Assembly: GCA_027924585.1 (NCBI GenBank)
Contig: BSBM01000319.1
Span: 4,679,001 to 4,743,000 of the forward strand
Direction of reading: 5' to 3'
From: Larix kaempferi
Taxonomy: Eukaryota > Streptophyta > Pinopsida > Pinales > Pinaceae
Length of the DNA: 64,000 bases
Position 1 is the first letter of the stretch. Every line of letters begins with the position of its first letter. Positions 9,306 through 20,689 of this stretch are shown here, piece after piece. Made by a program: the position numbers and the translations under genes. The notes beneath the pieces were generated by a model. The model had not been told where the DNA came from and did no database searches. It worked only from the letters and a program-made list of their open reading frames with translations.

Positions 9306-10181
9306 GTGGGGCCGAGAACAAAGCTACTGAAGACAAGTTCGGTGGGGCCAAATAATCCCATTGCCGATAAGGAGATACCTTTAACTATGACCCCAGATTA
9401 TATCTCACCGCGTGCACTGGATGCACCGACCATTAAACTACTGAAGAGTCCAAAGTATGATATACCACTCTCGCCAATATCAAAGCATGTCGAGGTGGAA
9501 AAAAATATGTTGGGTAAGATTCCTAAATGTAAATGGGAGGACTATGATCTTCTTGCAATGCAGAAGGAGAATCCCAACGAGTCGAGGTTCTCACAGTTCC
9601 AGCCTGACAAATACATGTGCTGGAAGAAGAAGGTAAAGGGCGACCTCGCTTTGGTCGCAGAAGGCTGGTTGTCCGGAGTAGTCAAGTTGGGGCTACTCAA
9701 TCTACTCAGGATTCCACATTTTGACAGATCGTCAGAGCTCAATGCGGTGGTGCGAACTCTGATGGCACGCATCCACCAGGGATATTTATGGCTTGACCAG
9801 AACATCAACCTAACGATTGACTTAATCCATCGAATAACTTGCTTGAGAAAAAGGGAAGAAGACCCAAGGAAGTTTTTTCAAGGGAAAAGCAAGGATAAAG
9901 AGGTAGCCGTGTTGATGAAGCAAACACAGTATGTTGTAAAAGGGAAGTAAGGCTTCCAGACGAATGACATAAATGACCAAGCAAGAAGGTTTGTCATGCA
10001 ACTGTTGGTGGGAAAAATTCTAAGAAAGTGCAGACCGTTAGAAGTCTATGCAGGCGCAGTACTACTCGGCGCCGCAGCCGCTGAAGGAGAAGAATTTAAT
10101 TGGTGTCAATATCTACTGAATGAGTTCCTAGATGAACTCAATGACATGCAGATCAATGGTGGATACTTCCATTTCACCTAG
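9306..10181 (+). pseudogene. Accessory ORF1 downstream of integrase (E1)
   Basis: ATG at 9306 opens about 214 codons, ended by TAA at 9948-9950 (E2 reads CGA there). The frame continues to 10181 as a second open stretch. I recognise no family. The product would be soluble, with basic N-terminal and charged middle parts; visible short motifs are PKCKWEDYDLL, WLSGVVKLGLLN and LWLDQNINLTIDLIHR. I see no clear signal peptide or transmembrane segment, so an envelope role is not supported. It sits between the internal TATA region and the coiled-coil ORF2, and its counterpart in E2 is also broken but alignable, which suggests it was once a coding unit of the family. Confidence 0.6.
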
Positions 10182-10491
10182 CTAATAGTGTTGATTGCTT
10201 TCGTGGGATGGAAGGAGCTGAAGCAGTACATTGGAGTGATCACAAACACTACGGACTACAGAGGTGCTCACTATCAGAACCTTTGGGAAAATTTAAATTC
10301 TGAAAGATAGCACTGGTATTTTACACATATTATGACCAGCTACGTGGGGCCATCATGCTTATGCCTTGAATAACAAAGCAAGTAACAAGCAAATATATCC
10401 GCATTGTCAACTTTTATGCTGCGATGAAATGCATCTCGGTTTCATCTAAAGCGCAGATGAAGAATGCTACTGGTACCCAGGAAACTACCAT

Positions 10492-11966
10492 ATGTACCAG
10501 GAAGACATTGAGAATATCATGAAGGAATGGCTAGCTGAATTCTGAGTTGAGGTTGTGGACGTCCAAAGTGATTCTGGCAATGATAACCTTATCCTATGTC
10601 CCATAGTAGAAGACAAGGAGTCAGGAAAAAGGAAGGACACTGGAAGTCCTTCAGTGCGCAAGGAACCAAGGAAGAAACATAAATCAAGTAAGGATCAATT
10701 AGACACAGTGATTCGCGAGGATGACTACATAATGATCTCCGCGAAGCTCACTGAGCAGATGGAGGAGCTCTCCACTGACAAGGAGAAGAAAGAAAAGGTG
10801 ATTCAAGACAGTTTGGACCAGAACCTACCTACACTGCAAGGGATTTCACAAAAATTTGATGAAGTCAGCAAACGATTACCCTTGTCGCGGGAATCAAAGG
10901 CTGAAGGGGAGTCGGCAGGGACTTCGCAGCAGTAAATCATCGTTCCCGCAAGGTCCCGTGTTTTCCATCTGCAACCATTATCTATAAGGTTTCCTTTACC
11001 TGATCAAGTAATATTGGATACGAAAAATGTGGAGCACATGGAACTTGATCTTGCAAAGATACCATTGTCAGGCCTACATTACCTACAATTACAAGGCTTT
11101 TGAAGAAATGCATGACAGAACTACAGACGCACTGAAAGGACAGGCTGAGCTCCAAGCAGCTAATAGGCAATTGGAGGCAAATAGCTCGCGGAGAGTTATG
11201 GAACTCCACGATCACTGCGGTCACAGACAACATAGATGAATTTGAAGTGCAACAGGAACCAGCGGATACTATTGTTAAGATTGGCGAACTGGTAACCAAT
11301 CTTAAGACGGAGATGAAAGACATGGAGGTTCTCCATGAGGCTGACATTTCTGCCCTGAAGGCGCAGATAAACCTACAGACCCCACCAAATCAGCAACAGC
11401 TAAGGGAACAGGAGGTCAAGGCCGCAGCAGAGAATATTGTTACCGAAGTGGCTAACTGCCAGAGTCTGTTAGAAGCGCTGTCGAAGGAATTTGCTGCCCT
11501 CGAAGAAGACCCGGGATTGCTACAAGTAAAGAAGGAAGTGAAAGATAAGAAAGCCACACTAGAGAAGTTAGATGCATACGTGAAGGCCCTACTACCAAGA
11601 GATAGGCTTCTGAGGTACAGAGAAATAAACACCCTCAAGAAGGAAGTAAAAACCTTACAAGAGAATGAAACTAAAATGGGCGATAAGTCGCAACCATTAT
11701 TGGAGGATGCTAGAAAAATCTCGCAGGAGATAGAGGAAAAATTAAAGGATTTGCACGAGAATCAAGAACAGGTAGAAGGTCAAATTGGTGAGGAGATCAC
11801 ACCTGAGATGTTGGATATAGTTAAGCAAGTCGAGCAGGAAACGAAGGCCGCACCCGAGAAGCTGTTTGATACATACAATGACTTCGCTGTGAAGCTAGCT
11901 CCGCAGGCAGTGGAACAGATGGAGGAAGATGCACCTGCAGGTGGCTCGGGGGTGAGCCACATGTAA
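10492..11966 (+). pseudogene. Accessory ORF2, coiled-coil protein (E1)
   Basis: It corresponds to the E2 frame that starts with MYEEDIENIMKE. In E1 it is broken by TGA near 10543, a stop at 10933-10935, and a 41-base deletion near 11203 that removes EYDHRLILEST-type residues kept in E2. The parts are an acidic N-terminus, a Lys/Arg-rich patch (RKEPRKKHKSS) that could act as a nuclear signal, and then long Glu/Lys/Gln/Leu-rich heptad-like stretches (about 11110-11900). It ends QMEEDAPAGGSGVSHM and TAA at 11964-11966, just before the LTR. The coiled-coil is plain from composition and spacing. No enzyme motif is visible. A structural or partner-binding role is an inference. Confidence 0.6.
11941..11960 (+). 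other. Perfect hairpin before 3' LTR (E1)
   Basis: GTGGCTC (11941-11947), GGGGGT loop, GAGCCAC (11954-11960). It lies at the end of accessory ORF2 and 7 bases before the LTR. It holds the only G-rich tract near the LTR, so it may include the polypurine primer. It is identical in E2 (37697-37716). Confidence 0.7.
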
Positions 11967-11967
11967 G

Positions 11968-13479
11968 TGTTAGGGGCCTGTTGGCTCGGGGGTGAGCCAC
12001 TACGTAGCTTAGCACAGTTCAGTTGGAACAATTTTGGGATAAGTTTTGGTATCCTGTGAAGTTGCGCGCAGCGCAGTGAAGGAAGAGCTCTGAAGTTAGT
12101 GCTGCGAGGATAATAGTACTGAGATGTGTTCAGTCAACGGAAGATCTAGCTAAGTAGAGTGTTGGATGGAAGACAGCACATATTCCGGCTAGGTCATCGG
12201 AAATCTATTTTTTGGCAAAGATACTCAATAACTACCAAGCGGTGGGTAGGTGCAGATCGGGAGGAAGGTGATTGGTCGCACACATAGAGAACTACTACTT
12301 GAACCTGTCGTCTAAAGGCCATGAAAGAAGGAATGGCTCGGCGAGAGAAACCTATTGGCGCACACGTCACAGTTTTTTAAACCTAAGGGTTTCTGCCTTC
12401 GAAATGTAAAGACATGACCTATGGGTCTTGATCTATAAATAAGGCATGATTTTGTATGGGAAGGGTTCCTCCTCATTTTTGTTAGTCATTATTGAATATT
12501 ATCAGAATCTATAAGCTTGAAGCTATTCTAAAGGCTCTCCAACTGAGTGCGCAGAGACCTAATTTTGAGAGAGAGAAAAGAGCGTCTGCAGCAAAGTGCG
12601 CAAACGAAGAACTGTTGTACCCTTCCCTAAAGACAATAAAACATCAGTTCTTGTGGACGTAACCTCCCATCCGGGGGGTGAACCACGTTAAATCCCGTGT
12701 TATGTGATGCTTTGTGTGTTTTCCATTGTTTGATTTCTTAATATGAATGCTTGATGTTACAATTATCTGATATTTGTGCTTTTATCTGTATTCGTCATGG
12801 AAGAGATGGGAATGAGATGTTAAGTAGTTCAAATATGGATGAATGTTAATGCTCAGTATCTATAAGTCTTTGAATGTTTGGATCTGTTAAATAATCACAG
12901 AGCTAATTGTTGAATTTGAAGTGTTGCATCAGAGTGCACAGCATTGTATAATTCATTCCATTACGTATGTTTGAATCATTGATGAATGATTAAGACTGTT
13001 AAGTAAGATTGGTTAGTTTGATCAAGTCTTGAATTGATCGTGCAGTCTGGTTGATGCGTTGATCCATTATAAGTGCTGCAGGATAAGATATTGATATCTT
13101 ATCATCATATCGCCAAGTCTAAGAACCCATAAAGAGAGATCTGCAAGGAAGCATATATACCCCTTTGCACTGACCTGTTGCTATATCCCATTAGTACCGC
13201 GCAGTTATAATCGACGCGAAGTAAAAGATCTCGCACAGTGTTTTGTTCGCATTGCGGAATCCTTGTCGTGTCGTGCATCAGTCAGTTTAGGCACTTGCAT
13301 CACCAGGTTGTGGAAACCTGGTTCCGCAACCACCCCCTCAGCTTCGCCTCGGGTGAGACCTTAGGATGCTTGCAGTCTATTGCCGAAAGGGCCAGTGAAT
13401 AGGGCTTTTGTTGGTATCTTGCATCGAAAAGTACCTAGGTCTAAATTGGAAAACCTCTAGATCAGTAAGTACACCAACA
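11968..13479 (+). repeat. 3' LTR of E1 (L1)
   Basis: 1512 bp, TGTTAG...CCAACA. TATAAAT at 12434-12440, AATAAA at 12635-12640. U5 contains an inverted CCAGGTT/AACCTGG pair near 13302-13320. It aligns with L2 (25816-27350) and L3 (37724-39265). Near its start about 55 bp found in L3 are replaced by a second copy of the hairpin sequence from just outside the LTR. Confidence 0.9.
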
Positions 13480-13484
13480 TGAGT

Positions 13485-14235
13485 TGTTGCTCCAAAATGA
13501 GTCGTTGTGTGCGAAAGGTCGGGGCCGCAACTCATGGTGGGTGGCGCAGAACTAGGGGTGGGGTTATAGATAGGTGTTGATGTTGTAGGCATATGTGTAT
13601 AGGGAAGGATAGTGGACGCAACATGGCCAATGATGACATTGGTAGCATGCCAGATGCCCCGTTGTGTCCTTCCTAGAGGGGTCACTGTAGAGAGCATCAG
13701 GGAGAATGGTGTAAAGGTATCCCGACTGTGCATAGATAAGGTCTAACTAATGGGCTTTAAGAATGTCTTATTATTTAGTTTGGGAACATTCGGATGCCAT
13801 ATACTTGGATATGGATATTATTAGAGACTTCAAAAACCAATCTAAAAAGATATTGTTGTCTAACTTTATCTTGCACAAACTACGATGACGACGCCACTTA
13901 TGGATATGGTTAGTGATGTGGGTATCCATATTCTATCTACAATATAGGATAATATCGAAACCAGCATCGTAAAAAATTCATAGCTGGAAGAACTGTAGGA
14001 AATTAGAAGCAAGGGATGTAAAGGTGGAATGCATCCCATGGGTATAGTCAATATACCACTTGGATGCAGCGCTAGTGAGTGTCTGTTGTAATAGGCGTAG
14101 GTAGATCGAATCATCCACTATGGAGTTGGAGGAACACCATAAGTGGAAGGCCATGATGTGGTTCTAGCGGTCCTCACCACCCTTCCCCTAAAACTTGGGG
14201 ATGTATGTTACACTTAAATCTCGTCACCATGAGTA
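13485..14235 (-). pseudogene. Gag fragment of minus-strand gypsy element E4 (unit 1)
   Basis: On the minus strand this encodes a Gag capsid fragment (DIPKFEGKGGEDP-like start, then LTGDASKWYI-like residues, clearest in the copy at 39719-40000) followed by a Pro/Thr-rich linker near 13490-13733. It stops at the E1 insertion site at 13480-13484. The rest of this gag, with a zinc knuckle, is seen left of E2 at 24680-25810. Frameshifts are present. It is the host gene into which the long gypsy element inserted. Confidence 0.75.
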
Positions 14236-14297
14236 CTGTGTCAACTTCATGCCTCAATCCCTAAATTTTCCCTGACCAATAACACCCAGAGCAAGTT

Positions 14298-16560
14298 GTT
14301 AACCCTTGTGTCCACATTTTCTAGTGGAATTGGCACAGGTTGTCTTCCAACAACAAGCACCAGATGATTCCCAGCGCTAAGTGTCATCCAGCAGCATGCG
14401 CCAGTGGCTCAGGTTTCCTTTATGGAGCTTACGCCACCTCCTTCCTCACGCCAATTACCTTCATGCAGGGTGCGCCAGGGTTGGTTAAATTGGATAAACA
14501 AGAGCTTCGAGTGATTTCTCAAAGCATGGTGAGGTGAAATTTTATCCCTAATTGATAGGTGAGTTGTCCTTCGATTCCCTAACCTCAAGGGAGGATCCCT
14601 TAGACTTCTCCCATTAGTTCTCAACCTACTCTATCCATTTGGTCTTATAAATATGAAGCTCCTCTCCATTGGAAAAGGAGGAAGCACTATAGCACTTACA
14701 TTATGGTGAATTTACTCAAGGTGATCCCTATTCATCTCTTGGGAGGCATACACACCCATTTGGAGGCTTGGCTTGGACTGTTGGAGGAAGGTTACAGCGT
14801 TAAGGCTTGGTTATAATAATCACTCTTCTAAGTATTTCCCACTTATTTACAGCAATATAAACTCTTTCCATAAATGTCTTTTTATTTGTGATGTTTCGAG
14901 CTTACTTCTTTAACTATTTGCTTAGATCAATTAGTATTTATATGTGCTTTTACTATTTGTTTGTCTCTATTTGTTTTGACGGGTTTTGCAGCTTGATATC
15001 TGACAACCGCGGGGCTTGGATCAACAAAGAGGAGAAGGATTCATGGATCTAAAGGTAAGACATCTATATACTTTAATCCCTAATTGATATAGGAAAGTAG
15101 ATCTATATTCTGTATTCTTATGTTCTAGATCCAGTTGGACTAGGGAAATCATGCTCGCATCTGCTCGAGTAGATTATCTATTAACAAAATGGCGACCATA
15201 CTGGGGAAAGAACATAGTTTTGATTTCAATTTGATTTGATTTCATTGATTTCTTTTGGTTCATTTTCTAGCCTCCTAAGCCCCTCCCATATTTGAATTTT
15301 TGCTATCTCAGAGTCTGTTGGCTTTCCTTGACTCTGTCTGGGATCAATATTTTACCTATTACTATTCATTCTTGGAGATATTTGCTTTCGTGTTACTTGT
15401 TATTGGCCCGACGCCCCTGGGTAATACATTCCCTATGCCACTGTGCTTCTGGCGCTCACTGTCCTTTATCATCCTGCACCACTAGTGCTTGTTTCCTGAG
15501 TTCATCCTGCGGCGTTGGCACCCTTTTCCTGCACACAGACTGCGCCTAGCGCTCTGGTGCATAACAACATAGTGTGCCAAGATCTGTCGCTTGGTGTTTA
15601 GCACATTTTCTCCATTTTTTGGTGATTTGGTCTAATTGATTAAGCTCTGTATACTGTGTGATTCAGTCACAGAACCCCTAGATACAGCATACTGCCATTT
15701 TCCTCTATTTTTTGGGTCTTTTCGATATTTGGATCCATGTTTTCCCCTTTGAGTCAAAACTAGTGTTTTGCTTGCATTTTTAAGCGAAATGGGGGGGACC
15801 ATGAATAGTGTATCCTACAGTCGTTTTGACCCATATTAAAGTTTTAAGATAAATTTTGGTTTGGTGTGGATTGGCTTGTTATAAAAGACTTGAAACGTGT
15901 GGGATATCCATGTCTTTTTTAGCCTCTTTTCATTGGGTCGTGCATCTTGTTTCCCTTACATGTTGAGCTACCTAATGATTGTTGGAAAAGATTGATTCTT
16001 TGTGTCCACTTTAGTTCAAAGAATAGATTTATTTTTCCCCTCTTTTGGTAGATTCACAAATTGGAAAGAATAAACATTCTTCTTGCTTTAATTTGATCAT
16101 TTTACATTCTTGGTATTACACTCATAAGAAGAAGAAAGGCTTGTTTCAGATTTTTGTGCATTTGAGTTAGAAAATATTATTGAGTGTTTTTATTTGTCTT
16201 GCATTTGATTGGAAACGTTTGTGGAATATTTATTTCCATAGCTTAGATGTGTCTTTTTCGAGTGTAAAGAGATAGGAAACATATTATAATTATTGCATTT
16301 GGTGTTCATAAAAAGATCTCTTTTATCACTTCAGGTTAGTTTTGGGTGTATCTTTTACTTTTTTCTATCATTTTGAAAAAGGTTAAAATTCCATTTGCAT
16401 AGGGTTGTGCATTTGGGAAAAAAAAATATCTATCTCTCCTTCTTAATTAGGACTTCATAGAAGAGAAGACTTGCATTTTCATATAGATCATATTTGCATC
16501 TTGTTTAAATTCCCAATCTTCACTTCATGGATTCACTTAATCGTACAAGATAAAATCACA
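14298..16560 (+). mobile_element. E6: LTR plus leader inserted in E4 gag (unit 1)
   Basis: The E4 gag frame is interrupted here. TGTTAA at about 14298 and TTAACA at about 15183-15188 could be the ends of an LTR of about 890 bp with TATAAATA at about 14646-14653. TGGCGACCATACTGGGGAA starts at 15190, resembling the TGGCGACTCC...GGGG primer sites of plant gypsy elements. After it come about 1.4 kb of AT-rich leader without coding sequence. No second LTR is seen, so it looks truncated. A second copy is at 40083-42350. Borders are approximate. Confidence 0.45.
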
Positions 16561-16593
16561 ACTGGTGGCCATGCGGGATGGTGTCACACCGGA

Positions 16594-17699
16594 TCATTTG
16601 TCAGTTTCGAAAGATCTGGCAAGTTTAGAGTTTCCAAAAAGGGAAAACGGGGTCTTGCCGATGGCATTGGATAAACAGGAGTTCGGTAGGGGAACCACCG
16701 GAAACCTGGATCCTATACTGTTGGTTGAGGTTTCCCCCAGCCACCGGTTGTGAATTAAAAGCATTATTGAAGTTTCTCCAATCGTAAAACAAAGGATTGA
16801 TTCCTTGGGTGTTCGTCCATTGTGTTTGGGTGTTAGCCACTCCAAAATGTGGGTTAAAAAAGTTATTACTACCCCCTCCACCGAACAGCGAAAAGGGAGT
16901 ACTCCCTACAAGTACATTGGATGTTTGTACATTCGATGAATGCACACTAAAACCTATGAAGGGGTTAAACCCAGGTGTAGATGTAATAGACGGAATGGGC
17001 ATCGAGCCCACAAAGGGTGTGGAAGGAGCTATGTGTCTTCCAAACCAAGGAAAACCGTGACTGAAATGAGTAGACTAAGGATTACCCTGATACTATTGTA
17101 TAAATGGAGACGATGTAAATGGTACTGAAGGTATCCCTGAAAAGGGGATATTGGATGGTCCAACGGTGGAACCAAAATGAATAGCTCATGTCGAAGCTGG
17201 AGATCCTAACATACCCAAGGAACCAGTATTGAAACTAAACGGAGGGATCAAAGCAGAGGTAGCCTACAAAGAGCTAAGTACCGATGTGTGTGAAACAGGG
17301 AGAGAAACCTCTCGATATAATGGCTGAAGTAGGAGTATGGGGAACTCCCAACTCATCCCCTATGTTATTCATGAAGAAACCAGGTGTAAACCGATATGAA
17401 CTAAACTCTGGTTGACTTAGAGAAACTACACTTACGAGTAAGGGATCGTTAGGTCCTGTCAAAGGAGGGTTGAAGGGTGTGTTAAAATCTTGAGTGGTTA
17501 TGTATTCAACCTCAACAGTATTATGATCCTGTTGATCCAGAGTTATGGGGTGTGGTTCTCTAGGTGGTTTGGTTGTGCCCGTAAGTTCATATGAACCACA
17601 AGAATCAATCCTCCGACGTTGAGGTGTAAGTGGAGGATCCACAGTGTGTGGAGGAAGGTTTTTCAACCTTCGTGACCTACGGAGAGGTTGGTCCTCCAC
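16594..17699 (-). pseudogene. N-terminal Gag of E4 (unit 1)
   Basis: ATG at 17699 (minus) begins MEDQPLRRSRRLKNLPP, a basic start followed by Pro-rich sequence (about 141 codons to 17274). Further on, in another frame, 17011-16625 is Asn/Phe/Gly-rich with repeated NPF and GGGSNN-type motifs. A frameshift separates the two. The capsid part follows on the far side of E6. The order (PBS at 19767, long leader, this start, capsid, Pro-rich linker, zinc knuckle) is that of one minus-strand gag gene. The FG-like composition recalls nucleoporins, but the context says Gag. Confidence 0.6.
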
Positions 17700-19750
17700 A
17701 ATTATAAAAGTAAACTAAGTGTAGAAACCTAGTGGCCACTAACAACTAAGGAGCAAACAACATACCACTAAAAATGTCCTATAGTAATCAAAACCATGAA
17801 AACAAAGATAATACTCTCAAAAGTCAGTCTGGGATGATGAGGGCCCAAAACAAACTAGTATAATATCGAAGTTCAGTTGCACGGCATCCAATACAGTTCC
17901 TATGGGTGCAAGCGTTTGAATCACCAAACCACCCTCCCTGGATTACTGTAGAGGGTTACCTTCCGTGTATGTCCTAGGTACGGTGGAAATAGTCTTCCAT
18001 TATATCTTTGCAGAGCCCTAAAGTCAAGATTCTAAGGATACCACAAATGTAGAGAATGCCCGAGGGGATAGTTGCAAGTCCAGCCAAAACGCATGGGAAG
18101 GGTAGCTAAGCCTGAAATCCAAGAATGCACAAGGAACTAATGGACCCCCGTACGCGAATCAGCCCTGGTGTATGCTCGAAAGGAAAGTGGGGGGTATCCC
18201 CAACAATTCCAGTCTCACATGATCTCATGCTTAACTCCAGTTTAAGTGGAGCTTCTCAAAACACTACCACAAGAATGGATTTACTAGAAGATAGTCTGCA
18301 CTACGATTTGAGATTTTAAATGATTTCGGAAATTTTAAGTGTGATCTATTCTAAAATCCTAGCCTAAGCTAGTTAATGTCGTGTAACCCTAAAAAAGAAA
18401 TGTTACTAATAAATTTCAAATTAAGTTCTTTTTATGGGTTGTTTTTTACTCAAAGGGATAGTGTAGTGTGTGGCATGGTTACAACTGTAAGCAAAGTGCA
18501 TATAAAAAATGTACCTTCACAATTTGTTTTTTGTTTGTTCTTTCAAAACACAAAATCTAAGCAAACTCTAAGCATAAAAAAGTTTCTTTTTATTTTGTTT
18601 TGTTTTCAAAGTTAATAGCAATGCAACTACCCTACTTCGAAAAATGAATGACAAATCTTGTAGAAGAAGTTCCTTTGTTTTTCAAACTTGATATTTTCTC
18701 TAGTTATGAAAGAAATGCAAATGAAAATAATGAACTAACAAGACTTATCAATCTACATGAGTAAAGAAATATGGCCCAAGACTTAAAACAAACAGACCTA
18801 AAGCAAGATCGACAAAAACTTAACCCAAAAAAAAAGTTGCTTCACAGAAGTAACTAAGCTTTTGGAACAAGATGTGTAAGTTGAAAAATAGAAGGATCTT
18901 TGTGCAAAAACCATACTGTTCCTGAACATCAAAAAACAAAAGAAATAAGCATCCACCAAACAGGATATGGGCCAGCAAGCTAGGGAAACTTTACAAACAC
19001 AATGACTCAAAGAGAAATTATCACAGAGGTTCAAAGAAGATTCAGAGCACCCTGGACAATGTCCAAGAGGTATCCAAACTGACAAGGACTTTCAAAACCA
19101 CAGAGAAACCCTACTAAAGTCAAACCCTAATGAAAAAGGAAAAACTCAGGAAATACTCGCGACTATTATATGCAACAACTCACGGTCCACCCGCGGGTAT
19201 GTATAATAGAAACTCGTGGCTAGGGGAAAATGTGCGTGACTGTAAATAGAAACAAGTCGTGGGTGGGTTTCAAAAACCTTAAAAAAAAAAGAATGCAAAC
19301 CAAAAGCAATTGAATCAGACTAAGAACATCAAATGGCCTCTAAAAAGGCTATGAATAGACCTAGAAGAGACACATTAATGTCTAGCAAGTACCAGAAAGA
19401 AAAGAAAATTATCAAAACAAACCAAAAACCCAAGATCAAACCCTAAATCAGAAGTTCAGATCTCTTAAAGCAAACTCATGATTGTATAAGAAAACAGCTC
19501 GCGGGTGCAACTGAATGTGTGCAGGTAGTAGAGTTTGCAACTCGTGGGTACAAAAGAAAGTGTGTGCATGTGTATACAGGAAACACACGGGTAGGTACTG
19601 ATAAAAGAAAAAAGGAAACTTTGCAAACTAGACTAGACTAAGCCAACACCAAGGGATCTAAAAAGAAACCCTAAAGATCTCAAAAGAGACTTGAAAAGTT
19701 ATGAAACTGAAGAAACCAAAGATCCCGAAAGCAGAAAAACAAGAAGGTGT
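17700..19750 (-). other. Leader of E4 (unit 1)
   Basis: About 2 kb between primer site and gag start with no supported coding sequence. The PBS-proximal part (about 19160-19600) contains repeated CTCGYGGGT-type motifs in otherwise AT-rich DNA. Confidence 0.6.
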
Positions 19751-19767
19751 CCCCAGTGGAGTCGCCA
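19751..19767 (-). other. Primer binding site of E4 (unit 1)
   Basis: Minus-strand TGGCGACTCCACTGGGG, the type used by many plant gypsy elements, placed 4-7 bases from the LTR end (AACAACA on the minus strand). The second copy is at 45564-45580. Confidence 0.75.
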
Positions 19768-19771
19768 GTTC

Positions 19772-20680
19772 TGTTGTTAGGGAATTTACCTTATAGTAGG
19801 GGATAGATACTACCAACATACAAGGGGTTGGAAATAGACACATAGGGTTCTACATACATTATTGTAAATAAATAAGATCAAGTTTTAGAGAAAATGTACC
19901 TTGTTTATGATGGTTGGTCCAAGCTTTTCTTTAGATCTCCACAACAACAAACCTACAAAACACATAGACCTTCCTCAAACCAATTTGACTATAAATAGAT
20001 AGTGATATTAATGAATACAATAACATCAAATTATAATCAAAACACAATAGAGATTAACACCTTATTGGGAAGGGAAGAGTATCTCAATATTTTATTGACA
20101 AAAGAATGCAGTAAGTACAAATATTATACCTGACTCTGCATCAAGCACCTTCGTAACCAAGCCTTAGGCTCCTGGTCCTCTCTCTTGACTTGGAATTTCT
20201 TCAGCATAATAATAGCTCTTAGATGATTGTGCCTTTCTTATGCCTTCCCCGTGTATTTATGGCGAGGAAGGAAGGATTAGTTCAAAAGGTATTTGAATTG
20301 GGAAGTTGGGGAAGTTGGAATACCTAACTCAACTAATCCCAATTCGTGTTTTTAATATATTTTTCCAAGTTTCCTTAAGACACCTCTGACTATGAGACAT
20401 AGCAACTTGCGAGTAACTCGCATCATGTGAGCTACACAACTCGCGAGTGCAGCTTTTGATTGACACCCGCGGGTTGTCAGTATGAAGACTCACGAGTGAC
20501 TCGCAATGTGTCAAGTATAGGAGTCGCGGCTTTATGGTGAAGGTGTCAGAAAAAAATAAGTTTTTAAGCTGAAGGAGTAAGGATTCAGCTCCAAATCACC
20601 CAAGGTTAAGTAAGCTCTTCCATCCATAGTGTCCTTTTGTGTGATCGACAAGGTGATGCGATCACAGATGGAAAAGTGCT
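19772..20680 (-). repeat. 5' LTR region of E4 (unit 1)
   Basis: It begins (plus orientation) TGTTGTTAGGG next to the primer site. A minus-strand TATA-like CATAAATACAC lies near 20258-20268. About 130-280 bp upstream of it are several CTCGCGAGT-like palindromes (20405-20530). The outer border is not resolved; copia sequence begins by about 20690. Confidence 0.5.
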
Positions 20681-20689
20681 AATTTGACC

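Larger units (their letters stand above)
4873..13479 (+). mobile_element. E1: long Ty3/gypsy element, 3' portion
   Basis: The internal region (4873-11967) and 3' LTR (11968-13479) match E2 at 30576-39265 throughout, with offsets drifting from about 25,700 to 25,790 because of small indels. The 5' part lies to the left of the window, displaced by the Gag-protease insertion. The right flank starts TGAGT (13480-13484), which is CGAGT in E2, so the insertion site is the same. The element is decayed by several stops and frameshifts. RT and integrase similarity and the protease-RT-integrase order place it in Ty3/gypsy. The accessory ORFs after integrase recall the Athila/Tat group, but I do not assign a lineage. 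Confidence 0.9.

Noticed and set aside
15292-15549. 85-codon Cys/Ser-rich frame (also near 41092)
   Set aside because: Part of the E6 leader; frame not kept in the second copy beyond 61 codons.
16625-17011. FG/Asn-rich protein resembling a nucleoporin
   Set aside because: Placed between the gag start and capsid of E4 on the same strand, and duplicated with it.
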